Shown here: one piece after another, positions 1 to 11,844 of the stretch | Position numbering within the stretch: position 1 is the first letter of the stretch | How the letters are laid out: each line of letters starts with the position of its first letter | Source: Symbiodinium natans | Lineage: Eukaryota; Sar; Dinophyceae; Suessiales; Symbiodiniaceae | Assembly (NCBI GenBank): GCA_905221605.1 | Contig: CAJNDS010002324.1 | Span: 919,501 to 983,500 of the forward strand | DNA: 64,000 nt | Reading direction: 5' to 3' | Notes under the pieces: model-generated | Told to the model about the DNA's origin: nothing | Databases searched by the model: none | Seen by the model: the letters and a program-made list of their open reading frames with translations, nothing else | Made by a program: the position numbers and the translations under genes

Positions 1-2950
1 TTGATGCCACGCAGTCAAAAAACAACTACATACGAGTACAGATGTGGTACAGTGGAGTGGAGAGGTCTGGGTTGAGTGGATTCCAAATGCGTGGAGTGCG
101 GAGCGGAGTGTAGTGAACGAGTACGTCGGCTGCGGAGTGAGGAATTGACGGAAGTGTCTCATGATGAGTGAAGGGATGTGGCAACCTGGTGTTGCGCGGC
201 GCTCCCCCAAGCGATGTGGAGCGTGGAGTGAAGAACGGCGTGTGGAACATGGAGCGCGGGGTGGAGCATGGGGTGTGGAGCGTGCACTTCACATTTGCGG
301 GGTATCTCAACCCCCCCCAAACGGAGAGAATCATCACTGTGAGGAAAAGTCCCGAGGAAATGGGGATGTGCGGGGAGGTCCATCATGTCTCGCAGCAAGT
401 GCGCACTGTCATCCTCAACCCCCCATCCCCTGAACTCTGCAACACAAAGTTCGGCGCCTTTGCCACCTCCGCAATGTCTTTCTCGCATGTCCTGGTTGCT
501 CAGTCAAGGGACAAGAGTTGATCTCAGTTCCGGGGCGAAGATGGGTAGTACCTGGGTTGGAGACTAGGTGTCATCCAGATCCAATGAGTTCTATCTGCGG
601 GACAGCTTCCACAGCACCTAGAGCCACTCGAGTGCGTAGCCCAATTCCACTGCTAAACGACTGCGATGATTGTTTCCGTGCGTCAGGTCAAGCGCAGGAC
701 TCAGCGTCTAAGTCTTGGGGCCTGGGATCTACACACCCTCAGCCTCGGCCCCCACACTGAAAGCCCTTGCGACGCATTTTACGACATCGGCACACTGCGT
801 GCGCAACTCTAAACCGTGCGCGGAAACACCTCGCCTAGTGGGTCAAACAATATCTGACATCGTCCATGGGTCCTATCACTGCGGGACAATAAACATCCGA
901 AGTTCCAAAGGCACAAGGCAACGTCGAACCCAAACACCATGAGCACGCAGAGCAAGCGGCCACGTAGAGACGATGCTGTCGTAGGCATCCTGCACCAAAG
1001 TTAGCATTTTGGAGCTTGGCAGCTTCAGGGCTATGAATTATGAGTTGAGGGGATTAGCACGCGGGCGTCACCCTTCGGACCAATTTTGTTGCTTTAAGAA
1101 AAAATGGCGCCCTCTGCAACCCATCAGGAGGACTCATCTGACACTCACCGCGCTGGCACGTTTTTTGGAGATATCAGCTAGATGACAGCACAACGTGCTC
1201 GGACCCGGACTGACCAACCCTTAAATCCTGCAACGGGTTCTCCAGATTTTCGGGCCGGGCCAAGGCTCTCGACGCACATCTTCGCGCATCGCTTACAACT
1301 CTGGGAAAACATCAGAGGGGTTGCACGGGAAGCCACAGAACCGACATGGGAACCGGGGACATCGGAGTTGCGGGAAGCGAACCCTTGAGGATCCAAACCC
1401 AAAGCTCAGACCCGGAGGGGCTCCTTTCGTTGGGAACCCTTTCAGACATTTCAAGCCCTCATCCGGAGCCTCTGGGCACTCCAGGCCCAAAGCCCAACCC
1501 TGACCCTTAAGCTGCTTTGGTCCTGCCAAAGGTCGGTGAGGCCACGGCCGACCTAAGACGAACACACTTTCATGGGAGGGAACTCTCACACGATCTAAAC
1601 CTACACCCTGACCCCTACAAGCCCAAGTAGAAACCAAAACCAGACACCTCCGACAGTGAGGATGAGGATTCAGGATGGTTCAAGGGGTCACGGACTGATG
1701 TTGTTCACTGGTTGATGACCACCGTTTTCCATTCAGATCCGAGAGGCTGCCCACCCGCAGCCCACCACGAAATGGCCTCACGAAGGTGGCTACCCCCAGG
1801 TTTTCGGCTCGCGGGGGGAGGGGGGCTTGAATCAAAAGAGGTTGAACTTAGCTTCACCTGGCCCTACCCCGTGTTCGGCTCGAGAAGAACGTCTGGGCCC
1901 GAAAAGGTTGAATGTAGCTTCTTCTAGGTTGTTGTTGGCTTGGGCCAGCAGAGGTTTTGCAGGGTTTCCAGAAGGGGTTGCTTTGTAGCTTCACCCAGCC
2001 AACTAGCTAACGCCCAGTTTTTCGGCTCGGGAAATGGACTGAAGAGGTTGCGTGCAACTTTATCTGGCCCAAACCCAGAGTCGGCTCAGATCGGGGTCTT
2101 GCGCCAGGAGAGGTTGCTTTCAAAAAAATTCCGAACCTTAGGGACAAGGGGACCGGGAGACCAGGGCACCCAGGGGTCCGCCACACCTATACAAAAAGGT
2201 ATGGCGACACACCTAAAAATCAAACTCGGGACTCATGAGAAACACGTGCCCCTATCCCTTTACCTCAGACACTCCACTGAGGATGGGGCGAACGAAACCA
2301 ACGGCCTCACTGGCGCTGTGGATGTCGCTCAGGCGCGGGGACGTCGGCTCGTCTGCCTCACCGTGCGAACCCCAAAGCTTTGTAGATTTTGCAGGGGCGA
2401 ATGGTTTCGGGGGGAAGAGCTTAAAGTAAGCTGCGTTGGAGGCTGTGGGTTGAATAGGATGGTGTGAGGGATCCGCGAGCCACGAACGAGCACCGGAAAC
2501 CCAGGCGACAACATGCAACCCGACAGAGTTTAGAGTTTAGGAGTTGACGTCTTATGGTGTTCAGGGCCCCTGCAACTGCAACAGCCCCATCTAAGGATGG
2601 GACAGCGGCAGTGCCAAGTGCCATGCCAGCAGCCGGCAGGCGCAGGGCCATGGTCATGTGGTGTGCCTAGAATCACACGGACCCATATCAGGGTATCCTG
2701 GTTGGTTCGGTTGTACCACTTGCGATCGTAGGGCGTAGGGCGCACAGGAGAGGATGGCAACCTCCCCGTCTCAGCGGTGCTTTGAGGTCTACTCGAAAGG
2801 CGGAGCCGAATAACAACGGACGGCAGAAAGTGGAGGAAGAGAAACAAAACCTCCCGAACCCCTTGTAGCATCCCTTGCAGCATCCTTTGCCGAACCTCAC
2901 ATACACGATCATGCACTCATCCCGGACTCCCCGCACAAGGAAATTTGGGA
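1..2950. other. No supported gene; GC-rich non-coding stretch
   Basis: I see no recognisable exon here on either strand. Frames over 60 codons overlap on several frames and lack family motifs. The first 300 bases are rich in GTGGAG/GGAGTG words. A degenerate tandem repeat at about 1795-2120 is listed separately. The stretch may be intergenic or intron. Confidence 0.4.
1795..2120. repeat. Degenerate tandem repeat, about four units
   Basis: The words TTCGGCTCG, then GAGGTTGAA/GAGGTTGC, then TAGCTTCACCTGGCCC recur in the same order at about 1800, 1875, 1960 and 2025-2115, with unit lengths of roughly 75-95 bases and much divergence. It looks like an old tandem duplication. I cannot tell whether it was once coding. 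Confidence 0.5.
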
Positions 2951-3085
2951 ATTGGGAGTTGGGCCCTTTCAAGGGTTTTGGGGATTAACAAACGACGCCT
3001 AAACCCTAAACCCTACCCCTTCATATTCAAGTGCTTACAGCGGCTGAGGGCTTGGAGGCTTGGAGGCCTCTCTGGCTCTGGACCC

Positions 3086-3247
3086 TCAGCGTTCCACAAA
3101 AGCAGGATTTTGGGCACAGATGCGCACCGTGGCCGAGTCGGTTTCAAAGACTTCAATGCCAAGCCGCTGCCGCTTGGACCGCAGCTTTTGGGCAGCTCCC
3201 ATGGCCATGACACACTGGGCCAGTCTGGAGGCCCCGAATGCTTCCAT
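3086..3247 (-). CDS. Unidentified coding exon (up to 53 codons)
   Basis: Read on the minus strand from an ATG at 3247, this frame gives a protein-like helix-rich stretch (MEAFGASRLAQCVMAMGAA, then KLRSKRQRLGIEVFE) ending in TGA at 3086-3088. Basic and acidic residues alternate with hydrophobics as in a folded protein, unlike the neighbouring frames. It could be a terminal exon of the gene that also owns the exon at 3510-3717. I do not recognise the family. Confidence 0.35.
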   Translation of the reverse strand: MEAFGASRLAQCVMAMGAAQKLRSKRQRLGIEVFETDSATVRICAQNPAFVER

Positions 3248-3509
3248 GGCTTTGCATGGCTTTGAGAAATGTGTTCAGGTTGCAGGCTGCCACAAGTCAA
3301 GTCGGGGTTTAGCGCGTAAGCAGTATGTACTTATACCGGTGTAGGGTGTTGGGTAGTTTCCATAAACTTTAAGGTTGAGCGCCCAGCTTTCGGGGGTGGG
3401 GCTCTTGGCTGTACGGCTTGTGACCCCCCCCCGCTCCCTTGCAGGGTGGACTGTGCGAGGGCTTTTTACGGGGGTACGGTAGATCTGGGACAGTAGATCT
3501 TTACATTCT

Positions 3510-3717
3510 TTACTTGCAGTGACCGGAATGCTCTATGGAGGTTGAGCCCAATACGCTTTCGAGGCTTCAAGGTGCCGTCTTCCTGATCGCAATAGGCAGC
3601 GTCACGACACGAATGGGAGCAACCCTTGCGGCCAGTATCCTGAGGCTTGAAGTCGAACTCGGCAAAGACTGCTGATAGCGCTGCACCCTCTCGGTGAAAT
3701 GTCCGGGGCGCGGCCAA
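3510..3717 (-). CDS. Unidentified coding exon with cysteines
   Basis: The frame reads AVFAEFDFKPQDTGRKGC, then SHSCRDAAYCDQEDGTLKPR, then KRIGLNLHRAFRSLQ. Composition and cysteine spacing look like a real protein segment, and it has the same strand as the recognisable genes. There is no in-frame stop over the interval. Family and boundaries are unknown. Confidence 0.35.
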
Positions 3718-4121
3718 GGCTACTGTTCAGCTGCAGCCTCTTCTAGGTGGTTCATCTTTAACTACATGTAGTTGCCTCGCTTGTTCCTTTCTGCATTGCA
3801 TACAGGGCGTCTGCTGACAAACCTCCATCCCAAGACAACGCAGTGACTTACGCAGCAAGGGCTTGTACGTATGTTATATGTACACACTGCATGGCTAAGT
3901 AGATCGGCTGGCTGGTCTGAGGCGCCTTCCGCGGATGCAGCTCACCCAGAAGTGGCTCGGGAAGCTGGAGGGCGGCTCGTCCTTCTCCGACTCTCACAAG
4001 ACCAGACTGCCACCATCCCACATTTTTCCATTGCCCGACCAGACTGCCATCCATCACCCTGGCTTCCTTGACGAGCCCGTCTGTGCGCACGCCGCTTACC
4101 GCGCGCCTACCTCAGGGGATG

Positions 4122-4178
4122 ATGGCTTGGTGTGGCTTGGTGTGGCTTGGTGTGGCTTGGTGTGGCGTGGTGCGGCTT
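4122..4178. repeat. Short tandem repeat, unit GGCTTGGTGT
   Basis: The ten-base word GGCTTGGTGT is repeated about five times, decaying to GGCGTGGTGC at the right end. Confidence 0.8.
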
Positions 4179-4325
4179 GATGAAGATGCCAGCTGCACTG
4201 AGCAAGCCCGTTCGACAAAACTGGCTCCCTTCAGCCCAAACAGCCTTGAACGTCGGACACAAAGTAAGCCTCGGCACTGAAGAGGGATACGCACAGGAGT
4301 TCAAACTGGACAGGCAAGGCACGTC

Positions 4326-4386
4326 GCGGCACGCATCGCGCAGCCAAAGGCCATGCACCAGGAACTCGGAGCCATGTGACGTTGAC
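4326..4386 (-). CDS. Possible exon of a gamma-butyrobetaine dioxygenase-type N-terminal domain
   Basis: The exon would start after AG at 4388-4387 (AG|G) and end before a GA donor at 4325-4324. It encodes HGSEFLVHGLWLRDACR. The string WLRD(A/N)C after a short beta strand is typical of the small zinc-binding N-terminal domain (DUF971 type) of gamma-butyrobetaine and trimethyllysine dioxygenases, which act in carnitine synthesis. I could not find the following iron-binding TauD-like domain downstream, so only this motif supports the call. A chance match in a 20-residue exon cannot be excluded. Confidence 0.3.
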
Positions 4387-5336
4387 CTGGCGAACAGTGC
4401 GGGAGGCGGCACCTCGCTGGGCCATGACCCTGCGCCCTCAAGTTGAAGCCGACAGCCGTCTCATTGTGCATCAAGCCAGATCATAAAGGCGTGACAGCAT
4501 GGGTGAATGCACGGTATCGGGATGGTTTGGACAGCTGCTTCACTGCAGCTGGCTAAGGAGGCTCACTTTGTGGCGTTGTGCTTGCTGCGGTCTCAGCGGC
4601 TCAGTGCCACTTCAGCGCCCTCCATGTTGGAAGCAGCAGCGCATCAGCAGCACAGCACCAGCGGCGGGGGCCCCCGGCGACGCATGGCAGCAAAAAGCAA
4701 TGCTAACGCCCTGCCGCGCTAAGAATCCCACAAGAAAATCGTCTATCAACCTAGAGTCACTGACTGCATGACCGAAGTACTGAAAGGCTGGATGACCGAA
4801 GTACTGAATTGCACTTCTGCACCTTGTGCCACAATGCCCTGGAGCTGCGAGTCGAGTCGAGCCGACTGGAGCTTCGAGGCTGATGGAAGGCTCACTGGAT
4901 CACTGTACCATGATGCTTGCACCCTGAGGCAGACACGCACCACCCGCCGGACCAAGAGGGTCGGGCTTGTTTTTAATTGCATCACGGAGCTCTGTCTTGA
5001 CACGGCACAGTTGACCGCGGATGATTGGCTCAGCTCTGATCATAGCAGAGATCCAGTCACAGGTGACACCTATACTTGAAACAGATGCCCCAGGTTCGAG
5101 GCATCATTCTTCTGACTCTGGTTCATCAGGCCTGCCTGAGGTAAGTCGCCATATTAGCCATACAGACAAATTTCAAAGCAGATTCATTGCATGCTGTGCT
5201 GCAAAGTTGACACACCCCGACAGGGCCCTTACCAGCGGCCAAGAGCTATGATTGGCCAGGATGATGCGCCGCACAAAGTCTTTCGTAGCTCAAACAGAGC
5301 CACTCGCGAGTTCCTTCCCAGGAGCTTTGCCCAGGT

Positions 5337-7414
5337 TCAGAACTCGCCGGTCTGATCCTTGTCCCATCTTGGGACGAACCAGAACAGAAAGCAGTTCCTT
5401 AGCTTGACACTTGAGACGCCCATTCCTGTGACTGTGGTCCTGTCCGAAACTGCGAGAGCAGCTGCAGCTACAGCTCTCAACAGCTACCGGTTGCCTTGGC
5501 AGCTACAAGTAGCTGTGCTGCGAATCCGCTCTCTGTTGTGCCGACCAGCGTCGTGGGGCAGCCTTTGTCCCAGCGGTTCCGTGTGGGATCCTCGGCAGCT
5601 CCATGCCGATGTTTCGACCCCGATGACCCAACATGACCCAACATGACACAACGAATCCCTGACTTGCGAGCTGGCCCTCTCAGCCCAAGCAAGCCGCCAA
5701 GCGCTCGTCGCCGAGGGGCGTAACGGAAGGAATCGAACTTCTCGTTGAACTCGTCTGTGTCCAGGTCTCCCACCCACACGGATGTGCCCGTCCTCAGCGT
5801 GTCGTGGTGCGCGATGTGCACAGCGTGCTGACCTGACTGGGTGCTCCACTCCAGATCATCCACCACGTAATTTTCGTCTTCCTTCCACTCATTCGCGAGC
5901 TCGTTCCTGCCGTTGAGCAGGCATCAGGTACAACGACTTGACATGTGAAAGTATCGTGGGTCTAGTCAATCTAGTCAACGGCAGTGGTGTGCCAGAGAAA
6001 CAAGAATGCTGTGAGCAGTGTGTTCACCGCGTGTCCTGGACACGAAGGTCACATGCAGGCGGACGATGGGAATCAGGTTGTAGCCGAAGATGGCCAAATA
6101 CACCAGGTGCGCCGCCTACAATCCATCGGAGGTGGGGGGCGAGGCGTTATGCTTGCGCACTCGACCCCGTGCGAACTCCCCATCAGCTCGGCCCAGCGGC
6201 CAGCAGGCTCTCTGTGGCCTCGGCTCGAGAGGCATCGAGAGAAAGTCTGCGCAGAATCTCAGCATATCCAAGCTCCAGAATGACCTGGGGTCTCGGCCGA
6301 GTGCTCCAGGCTCCAGAACGCGGCGAGGAGCCAAGCATCCACGATGGAGCCTCAAATGCAAACCAACCAAGCACTGGAAGCATCATAGAGCTAGAACCAA
6401 GAGCACCCGGAGCTGCGCCTTAGAACACCGGCCGAATGAGCAGCCAAAACAGCCAAGCAACCGCCCGCCACCATCACAGTGAAGATCATGAGTAGCATGA
6501 AGAACTCCTCAGCCCAGCGCCCCTTCCTCCCAACAGCATCCGCAGGTCAGCTAGGCCTGTCAAGGCCTAACGCGGACGCCCGAGTCAGCCAAGGCTCCCG
6601 ATGGTTGTGGAGACCGATGCCGTTCAGGAGCCAGCGGCAGTAGTGGTCGTAGCCTCGGGCATTGCAGCACTCAGGTAGACGTGTGCAACTGCAAGGAGCA
6701 AGCATGCTGCATCATGCTGCCGATGCAAGGCGAGGGCGCCGGATGCGGCGTGGGAACCTCACGGAAGCATGACGAAGCGACACGGACTCGTCGCACTGAT
6801 GAAGGCGGGCGCAGGCCCCATGGGCCACGCACGCCACAGCCAAGGGGCTGCGAGGACTTGTAGGACCGCTCCATGGGACGGTCCGGAAGCTCCTCCGGCA
6901 CCATCCCCGGGTCCACTGCACCGGTGAAGGCCATGAGGCCTGCAAGCCAGAGGACACTTCGAGCTGCGAGGGTTTTTTGCGCCGAGATGCACCGAAGACA
7001 ACAAGGCAGACATCCAGCTCCCGGCCAAAAGCCAGCAAGAAGAGCGCGACCACCCCGCAGCGCAACAGATAGACCGGGCCCATACCCTGTGCACCTCGGC
7101 CAATATCATCGCACATCATCACAGTCACAGCAATGTCCAGTCCTGACACTCTGCCACACGTACTTGCCGCATCTCGCCGCTATATGCCATGGCAGACTTG
7201 CTTGCACGCACTGTGTCACGCAGGCATGGATGTCAGATAATGCAAGGGCCAAGGGGCTCATGAGCGGGCACTGAATGCAAAGCCAGCATGTCGCGCTAAG
7301 AATCAGCGACGCGACGAGGCCCACCGGCAGCAACCGAGGGTCCACATCGGTTCTCGGGGCGATGCTTGGTGCCTCATTCGCGGCACTTCGCTGCGCAGGT
7401 CCAGAATGATCCAT
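5337..7414 (-). CDS. DHHC-family protein S-palmitoyltransferase, DHYC variant, ten exons
   Basis: It is predicted to attach palmitate to cysteines of target proteins at endomembranes. Exons (minus strand): 7279-7414, 7026-7094, 6829-6939, 6598-6653, 6462-6507, 6295-6350, 6036-6115, 5720-5906, 5563-5590, 5337-5425; they total 858 bases, exactly 286 codons including TGA. The ATG at 7414 follows an in-frame stop. Seen in order: two hydrophobic helices, the post-TM2 signature TGAVDPG, the catalytic core RYDHYCRWLLN followed by GIGLHNHREFF, a third helix, a fourth helix (AHLVYLAIFGYNL), then VSRNELANEW, DLDTDEFNEKFDSF, NRWDKG and a C-terminal NCFLFWFVPRW. Catalytic Cys is in DHYC, as in yeast Akr1 and Pfa5. 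Most zinc-binding Cys/His of the usual cysteine-rich domain are absent. Exon 6 and exon 3 ends are the least certain. The fit of phase and motif makes the family call strong. Confidence 0.85.
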
Positions 7415-7423
7415 CGTGCCACG

Positions 7424-7807
7424 TCATGCCCTCGCCTCGCTGGGAGATGTGGGCGACGCCGCCTCATCCTCCTCCTCCTCCTGGACCTCGGCGCCCTCCA
7501 TGAAACGCAGGACCTGCACAGCCACTGAGGTTGCGTCGAGCTCCGCGTGTCCTGGTTCGCAAAGGCGTGGCGCTGCCGGCGCTCCCGACGCCTCGCGCAC
7601 GTCACTGCGCGTGCGGCAGCGGCCGCGGTGGCCCTGCCCCCCTGCCAAGGCGAGGGGGAGAGCAAGGGTCATTACAATGAGTCCCCCTACAGAACCCTGG
7701 ATGAAGGTTGCCTCACGAAAGGGTTGGAAGGACGCGCCTCGGTGCGTGCGGGAGCTGGGCGAGTCAGGTTTCATAGCGCTCTCCACGTCCTGCAGAGGCT
7801 GCATCAA
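7424..7807 (-). other. Open frame upstream of the palmitoyltransferase, uncertain
   Basis: A 127-codon frame runs in the same phase as the palmitoyltransferase start but is closed by TGA at 7424-7426, twelve bases before that ATG. It contains one hydrophobic segment (GSVGGLIVMTLALPLALAGG) and an acidic run (EVQEEEEDE). It may be leader or the end of an upstream gene. No family is recognised. Confidence 0.2.
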
Positions 7808-9359
7808 GTGGCGCAGGGAACCCCTTTATGAGGCCTATATAGGGACCTCCTGTACTGGTAGGTCCCAAGCACTCATCGCACAAGGTCAAGGCCTGGGTGT
7901 ACTCCCCGGCGTGTGTGGACTCGTCTGAGTCCTCATGTCACGCTTTCAGGCACCAGGCGCAGGGCTCGTTTTCTTGTTTAGGGTTTTAGGTAGGGGGGAG
8001 GGGGGGCGGTTGTTCTGCTCTGCTTCTGTCCGAGGTGCGCTGTGCGCCTCCCGCAAGGCATGCAAGCAGCTGGGATCCATGATGCACACAAAATCAACTA
8101 TCTCCAATCAACTATCTCCAATCAACTAGAAGCTCTGCCTTGGACCGCACACAAAGGCACAGGCGCTGAGCACAACAGTCGCAAGTACTGGCACGGCGCA
8201 GCGCTTCACTGCAGCATACTGCGGCGAGCAAAGTAGCCCACTCCAGAGTGTTCTACCCCTTTTTGCTGCACCATGTCCAGGTCGTGCCAAGTCATGCCGC
8301 CGGCACGTGGCCATGTGCCGTCCGAACGGCGGCTAAAAACGTTCCATTTCAATTTCCAGCTCAACAGACCGACCCAGACCGACCTCTATACGCACGCTTT
8401 AGGATGGTTGAGGTCCGCTGGCAAACCAAACTTGCCTCGACGTGCACGCTTGGCTTGAGGTCTGCTGTCACACGATCCTCGCGGGATGTAGGACCCAGGT
8501 TCCAGGTTCCCGCCGCAGTGCAAGCACCTCCATACAGTCCGCCAACACCGGTGGCCCGCTATGCTCGAAAGGCCCCCTTGCCCCCTTGCGCCCTGCTCCG
8601 CTCTCTTTGCAGCACCAAAGGTCTCTTCGACGTCTTCGCATCAAGTGCCATCATAGTCGAACCTGCATCCGGAGCTCTGAACAGAAACTCCCTAAACCCT
8701 GAACATTCCTAAGCACCCAAACCCTATAAACCCCGCACTCCAAGAATCTTTGCTGGGAGCCGCAGTGCCTGGTCGACACGAGCCCGTGCGGGCGCAAGTC
8801 CAAAGCGCCGCCGCTCTCTGCGAGCAGCCCATCCCTGCAGACCGGCATATCGACTCTTTGAGGAACCCAAGAACATCGTAGATAGTATGGGCTACGGCCT
8901 GCGGGTTTCAGGGTTTCAGGGCTTTTCAGGGCTCAAGATTGGGGTGGGAGGGGGGTTCGAGTCGAGGTTTGCCGGTTTGGGGAGTCTGCTCTAGGCGCAA
9001 GTGGGAAGCTGAGTTATCTGGGTACTGACAGTGCCGGATTTCTGCGTGCAGATTCTGTGGAAATTGCTCTGAATCACGGCACTTTCTTGAAAAAAAAACT
9101 CTTTGGGGGAGGCGGGGGAAGCAGCGGACGTAGAGGCTGGGCGCCCGGCCGTGCACTCGCCAGGGCATCCAGCGCCTTTTGCTGCACTTCGGGGTCGGAG
9201 GCTGTTGCCTGAGGAAGGCTGGGAGCTTGCATGGGTGCCTCGGACCCCTTTGTGATGATAATTTTCGAGGGGGCGCGTGATGGCCCCCAAGGTTTGGGGG
9301 GGGTCTGTTTCAGCAATTTCTACAGTCTTAAACAGGGACTTGAGGTTTGAAAATATCCC

Positions 9360-10563
9360 TCAGCTGGGGCGCCGGGCCAAGGCTGCCTCAACAGCCCGGA
9401 GAGAGCCGCCGAGCAGGCAGCGGTTCTGCGGCGACTGCTGCGCGGGCACGAAGGCGATCTCCGTGGCTGCAGGGAAGAGGCTCCGAAGCAGGTTCAGTCC
9501 TGGGGGCAGGGATTTTTTAGGGTTTAGGGATGTTTAGGGTTTAGGGGTTAGGGCTTAGGGATTAGGGTTTAGCAGGATCGGGGTTCTGTGCTGGTTTGTT
9601 GTTGGTGGCCCCTGCTCTGCTCTTGAAGCTCTTGATCTTCTCTTGATGCTCCTGGTGATGATTTAGGGTGCTTTGCGGCCTCGGGTCCCTCTGCCTCTCT
9701 GACAGCACACCTTCCTGTGCAGCTGAGTTTCGTGGCTCCTGCAGGGCATCCTCGAAGAGCTCAGCGGCTCGCACCTGCCGATCTGTGATGCGATTCGCCG
9801 CAGCCCCGGCCGTGGTGCGCCAGGCCACGCAGCGCGTGCAGATCCCGAGGAAGGCCTCCAGCCTCGAGGCCTTCTCCTCGCTGGCGCCCTCGCTGGCGCC
9901 CTGCGCGTCAGTGATTCGGCTCAGGTAGGGATCCTCCTCATGGATTTCGCGGTACACCCGTGCGTCCTCGGCGCCAATCTTGTGGCCACAGCACGTTGCA
10001 ATCACGGCACCGAGGACCTCTGCGTGGTGTGTGTCTGTCGTTAGACCATCACGGCGCCATCGCCGAAGTAGCTTCAGGGCCAGATCCGTGCCTACTCCAC
10101 AAAGATGCTTGGCAATCACCACAACTCTGCCAAGCCCATGCTTTGCCAACAATGGCTCCAGCGCCTCCTGCGCGTCGAGGTCCCCCACATCCCCCGTCAC
10201 GCGAAGGACGCGATGCTGAAAAGCTGCCGGGAGCCGGCCCTCAACACGCAGGGGCTCTGGCGGCAGCGTGTGATCCACGAGCACGGCATGCCCGCCCAGC
10301 AGAAGCGCTGCCAACAAAGCCAGGCTTCCGTTGCCAGCTCCGATGTCTACCACGGCTAGATCCTTGCCTTCTGTCTGACTGGGAGATCCCGCCAGTGCCC
10401 AGACCTTCGTCAAGATGGACCACTCTTGGCCCAGGTACTTCTCCTGGTACTTCGGCGGCCGGTCGATCATCTCGGAGAGGATGCGGAGGCCCTCCGAAGG
10501 CGCAAAGGCTTCGGGCAGTGCCTTGTACGGGCAGCTGGTGCACAGGAGCGCCGCAGCTTCTGC
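9360..10563 (-). CDS. TRM13: TRM13-type tRNA 2'-O-methyltransferase, 5' part missing
   Basis: TRM13 enzymes methylate the 2'-OH of position 4 in the acceptor stem of certain tRNAs using S-adenosylmethionine. The main exon (9732-10563) starts after AG at 10565-10564. It shows PPKYQEKYLGQEWSILTKVW, the SAM-binding loop VVDIGAGNGSLALLAALLL, and the family signatures VVIAKHLCGVGTDLALK and GAVIATCCGHKIG. A GA donor at 9731 joins in phase to a last exon, 9360-9499, with AFVPAQQSPQNRCLLGG, matching the conserved C-terminal strand (SPEN type), ending in TGA. The intron between carries TTTAGGG-like repeats (about 9515-9570). The N-terminal zinc-finger region was not found. A Gly-rich frame at 10705-10870 might be an upstream exon but is unproven. 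Confidence 0.8.
9512..9572. repeat. Telomere-like TTTAGGG block inside the TRM13 intron
   Basis: Several degenerate TTTAGGG/TTAGGGA units lie between the two TRM13 exons. Confidence 0.8.
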
Positions 10564-10579
10564 CTTAAGGGGAGGACAT

Positions 10580-11600
10580 GAACCTACATGAGCCCAAGGC
10601 GAGAGGTGTCATGAGTGATATGGTGTCATCGTCTCTTGTGCCTGATAATTGGGGCCTAGGAGGGGTACACGACCCTTTCTGGTGTAGGGTTCAACTAACG
10701 TTTCCAAGGTGCCAGCATGGCGTCCACCTCCACCGCATCAGGGGTGTGCTTGCTGCCCATCGGCTTCTGGGATGCTGGCAGCCGCCCCGGCGCTTCACCA
10801 TCTGCATCCAGCTGAGGTGTGGGGCCGCCTACGCCGTAGCCTCCTCCTCGTTCTCCTCTTTCAGAAATTTGCCTCTCATGGATGACAGCCCCCCAAATAA
10901 GGTTTGTAACCACTGACAGCTTCCCTACTGATACCCACAATTATTGCTCCCCATGAACCTGAAACCCTTAACCCTTAACCCTAAAACCCTAGATCCGCCT
11001 TAAACCCTGAACCCGGGCCTAGCTGGGTAGGCCAAGTGTGGGAGAGCTGCCGGCAGGGCCTGCGAGACACTTCAGCTTTACGGCTCTTTAAAGGGTCGGA
11101 GCTGACCTGAACAGAATGGGACCTTACATTTACAGCTGCTGCGGTATGTGCCTTGTAGCGCGGGGGATGCCAAAAAAGTCGACCATGTAGATTAACCCCC
11201 ATACTAGTTTAGGGCTTCGGGAATCCTGGCCCCTGACCCCGATGCGGGCTTGGATCAGAGGCAGGTCATGTTCCGAGGTGCTAGACCCCATTGTGGATGC
11301 TGACCGACCGTAGCTCCACCCTGCTGGTTGCGCCTGCAGCACTTGGTAGACTGCTCGCAGCTCCCTGGTACCAGCACGGTCGTGAGCAGAGCCTGCCATA
11401 AAGCAAGCAAGTCTAGGGGGGCGTTGCCAGGTCCCTCCCATACAACTAAGGGTTCCAACCCTACTAAAGCCTCCCCAAGTCCCTGACTGTGACCCCGGGG
11501 GAGCCTACAATCCTCAGACCCCTAAACCTAAAGCCCATATAAGCAATGAGCCCCTACGAAAGCTAAAGCCCGACATCAGAGACCTCCAACCCCAAAGCTC
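10580..11600. other. No supported gene; weak minus-strand frames
   Basis: A minus-strand frame at 10705-10870 (SERGERGGGYGVGG and a proline/serine-rich tail) is flanked by a plausible acceptor and may be a disordered exon of the downstream TRM13 gene. The rest shows only short overlapping frames and scattered CCCTAAA units near 10965-11010. Confidence 0.3.
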
Positions 11601-11844
11601 AAAGGCCCTTAAGCACGATGAATCCAAAACCCTAAGCCCCGAATCCCAACAAAACACCACCGGCAGCCGGGTGGCGGATGTTCGCACGCTCCTTCCGCCG
11701 CTCCTTCCGCCGCGAGGACACCGAAGGTTTTGCCTTGCCGCCCTCCCCCCCCGCTCCCCTCCACCGTGGTCGACCCGAAACCCTCAACCCTAAACCCTCC
11801 GTCGTTTCGTTTGCTAGTGTGAGACCAGGGTCCAGCCTCGCTGT

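Noticed and set aside
161-521. Overlapping 90-117 codon frames on both strands near the left end
   Set aside because: They overlap in several frames, are low in complexity (GGAG/CCAC-rich) and show no family motif.
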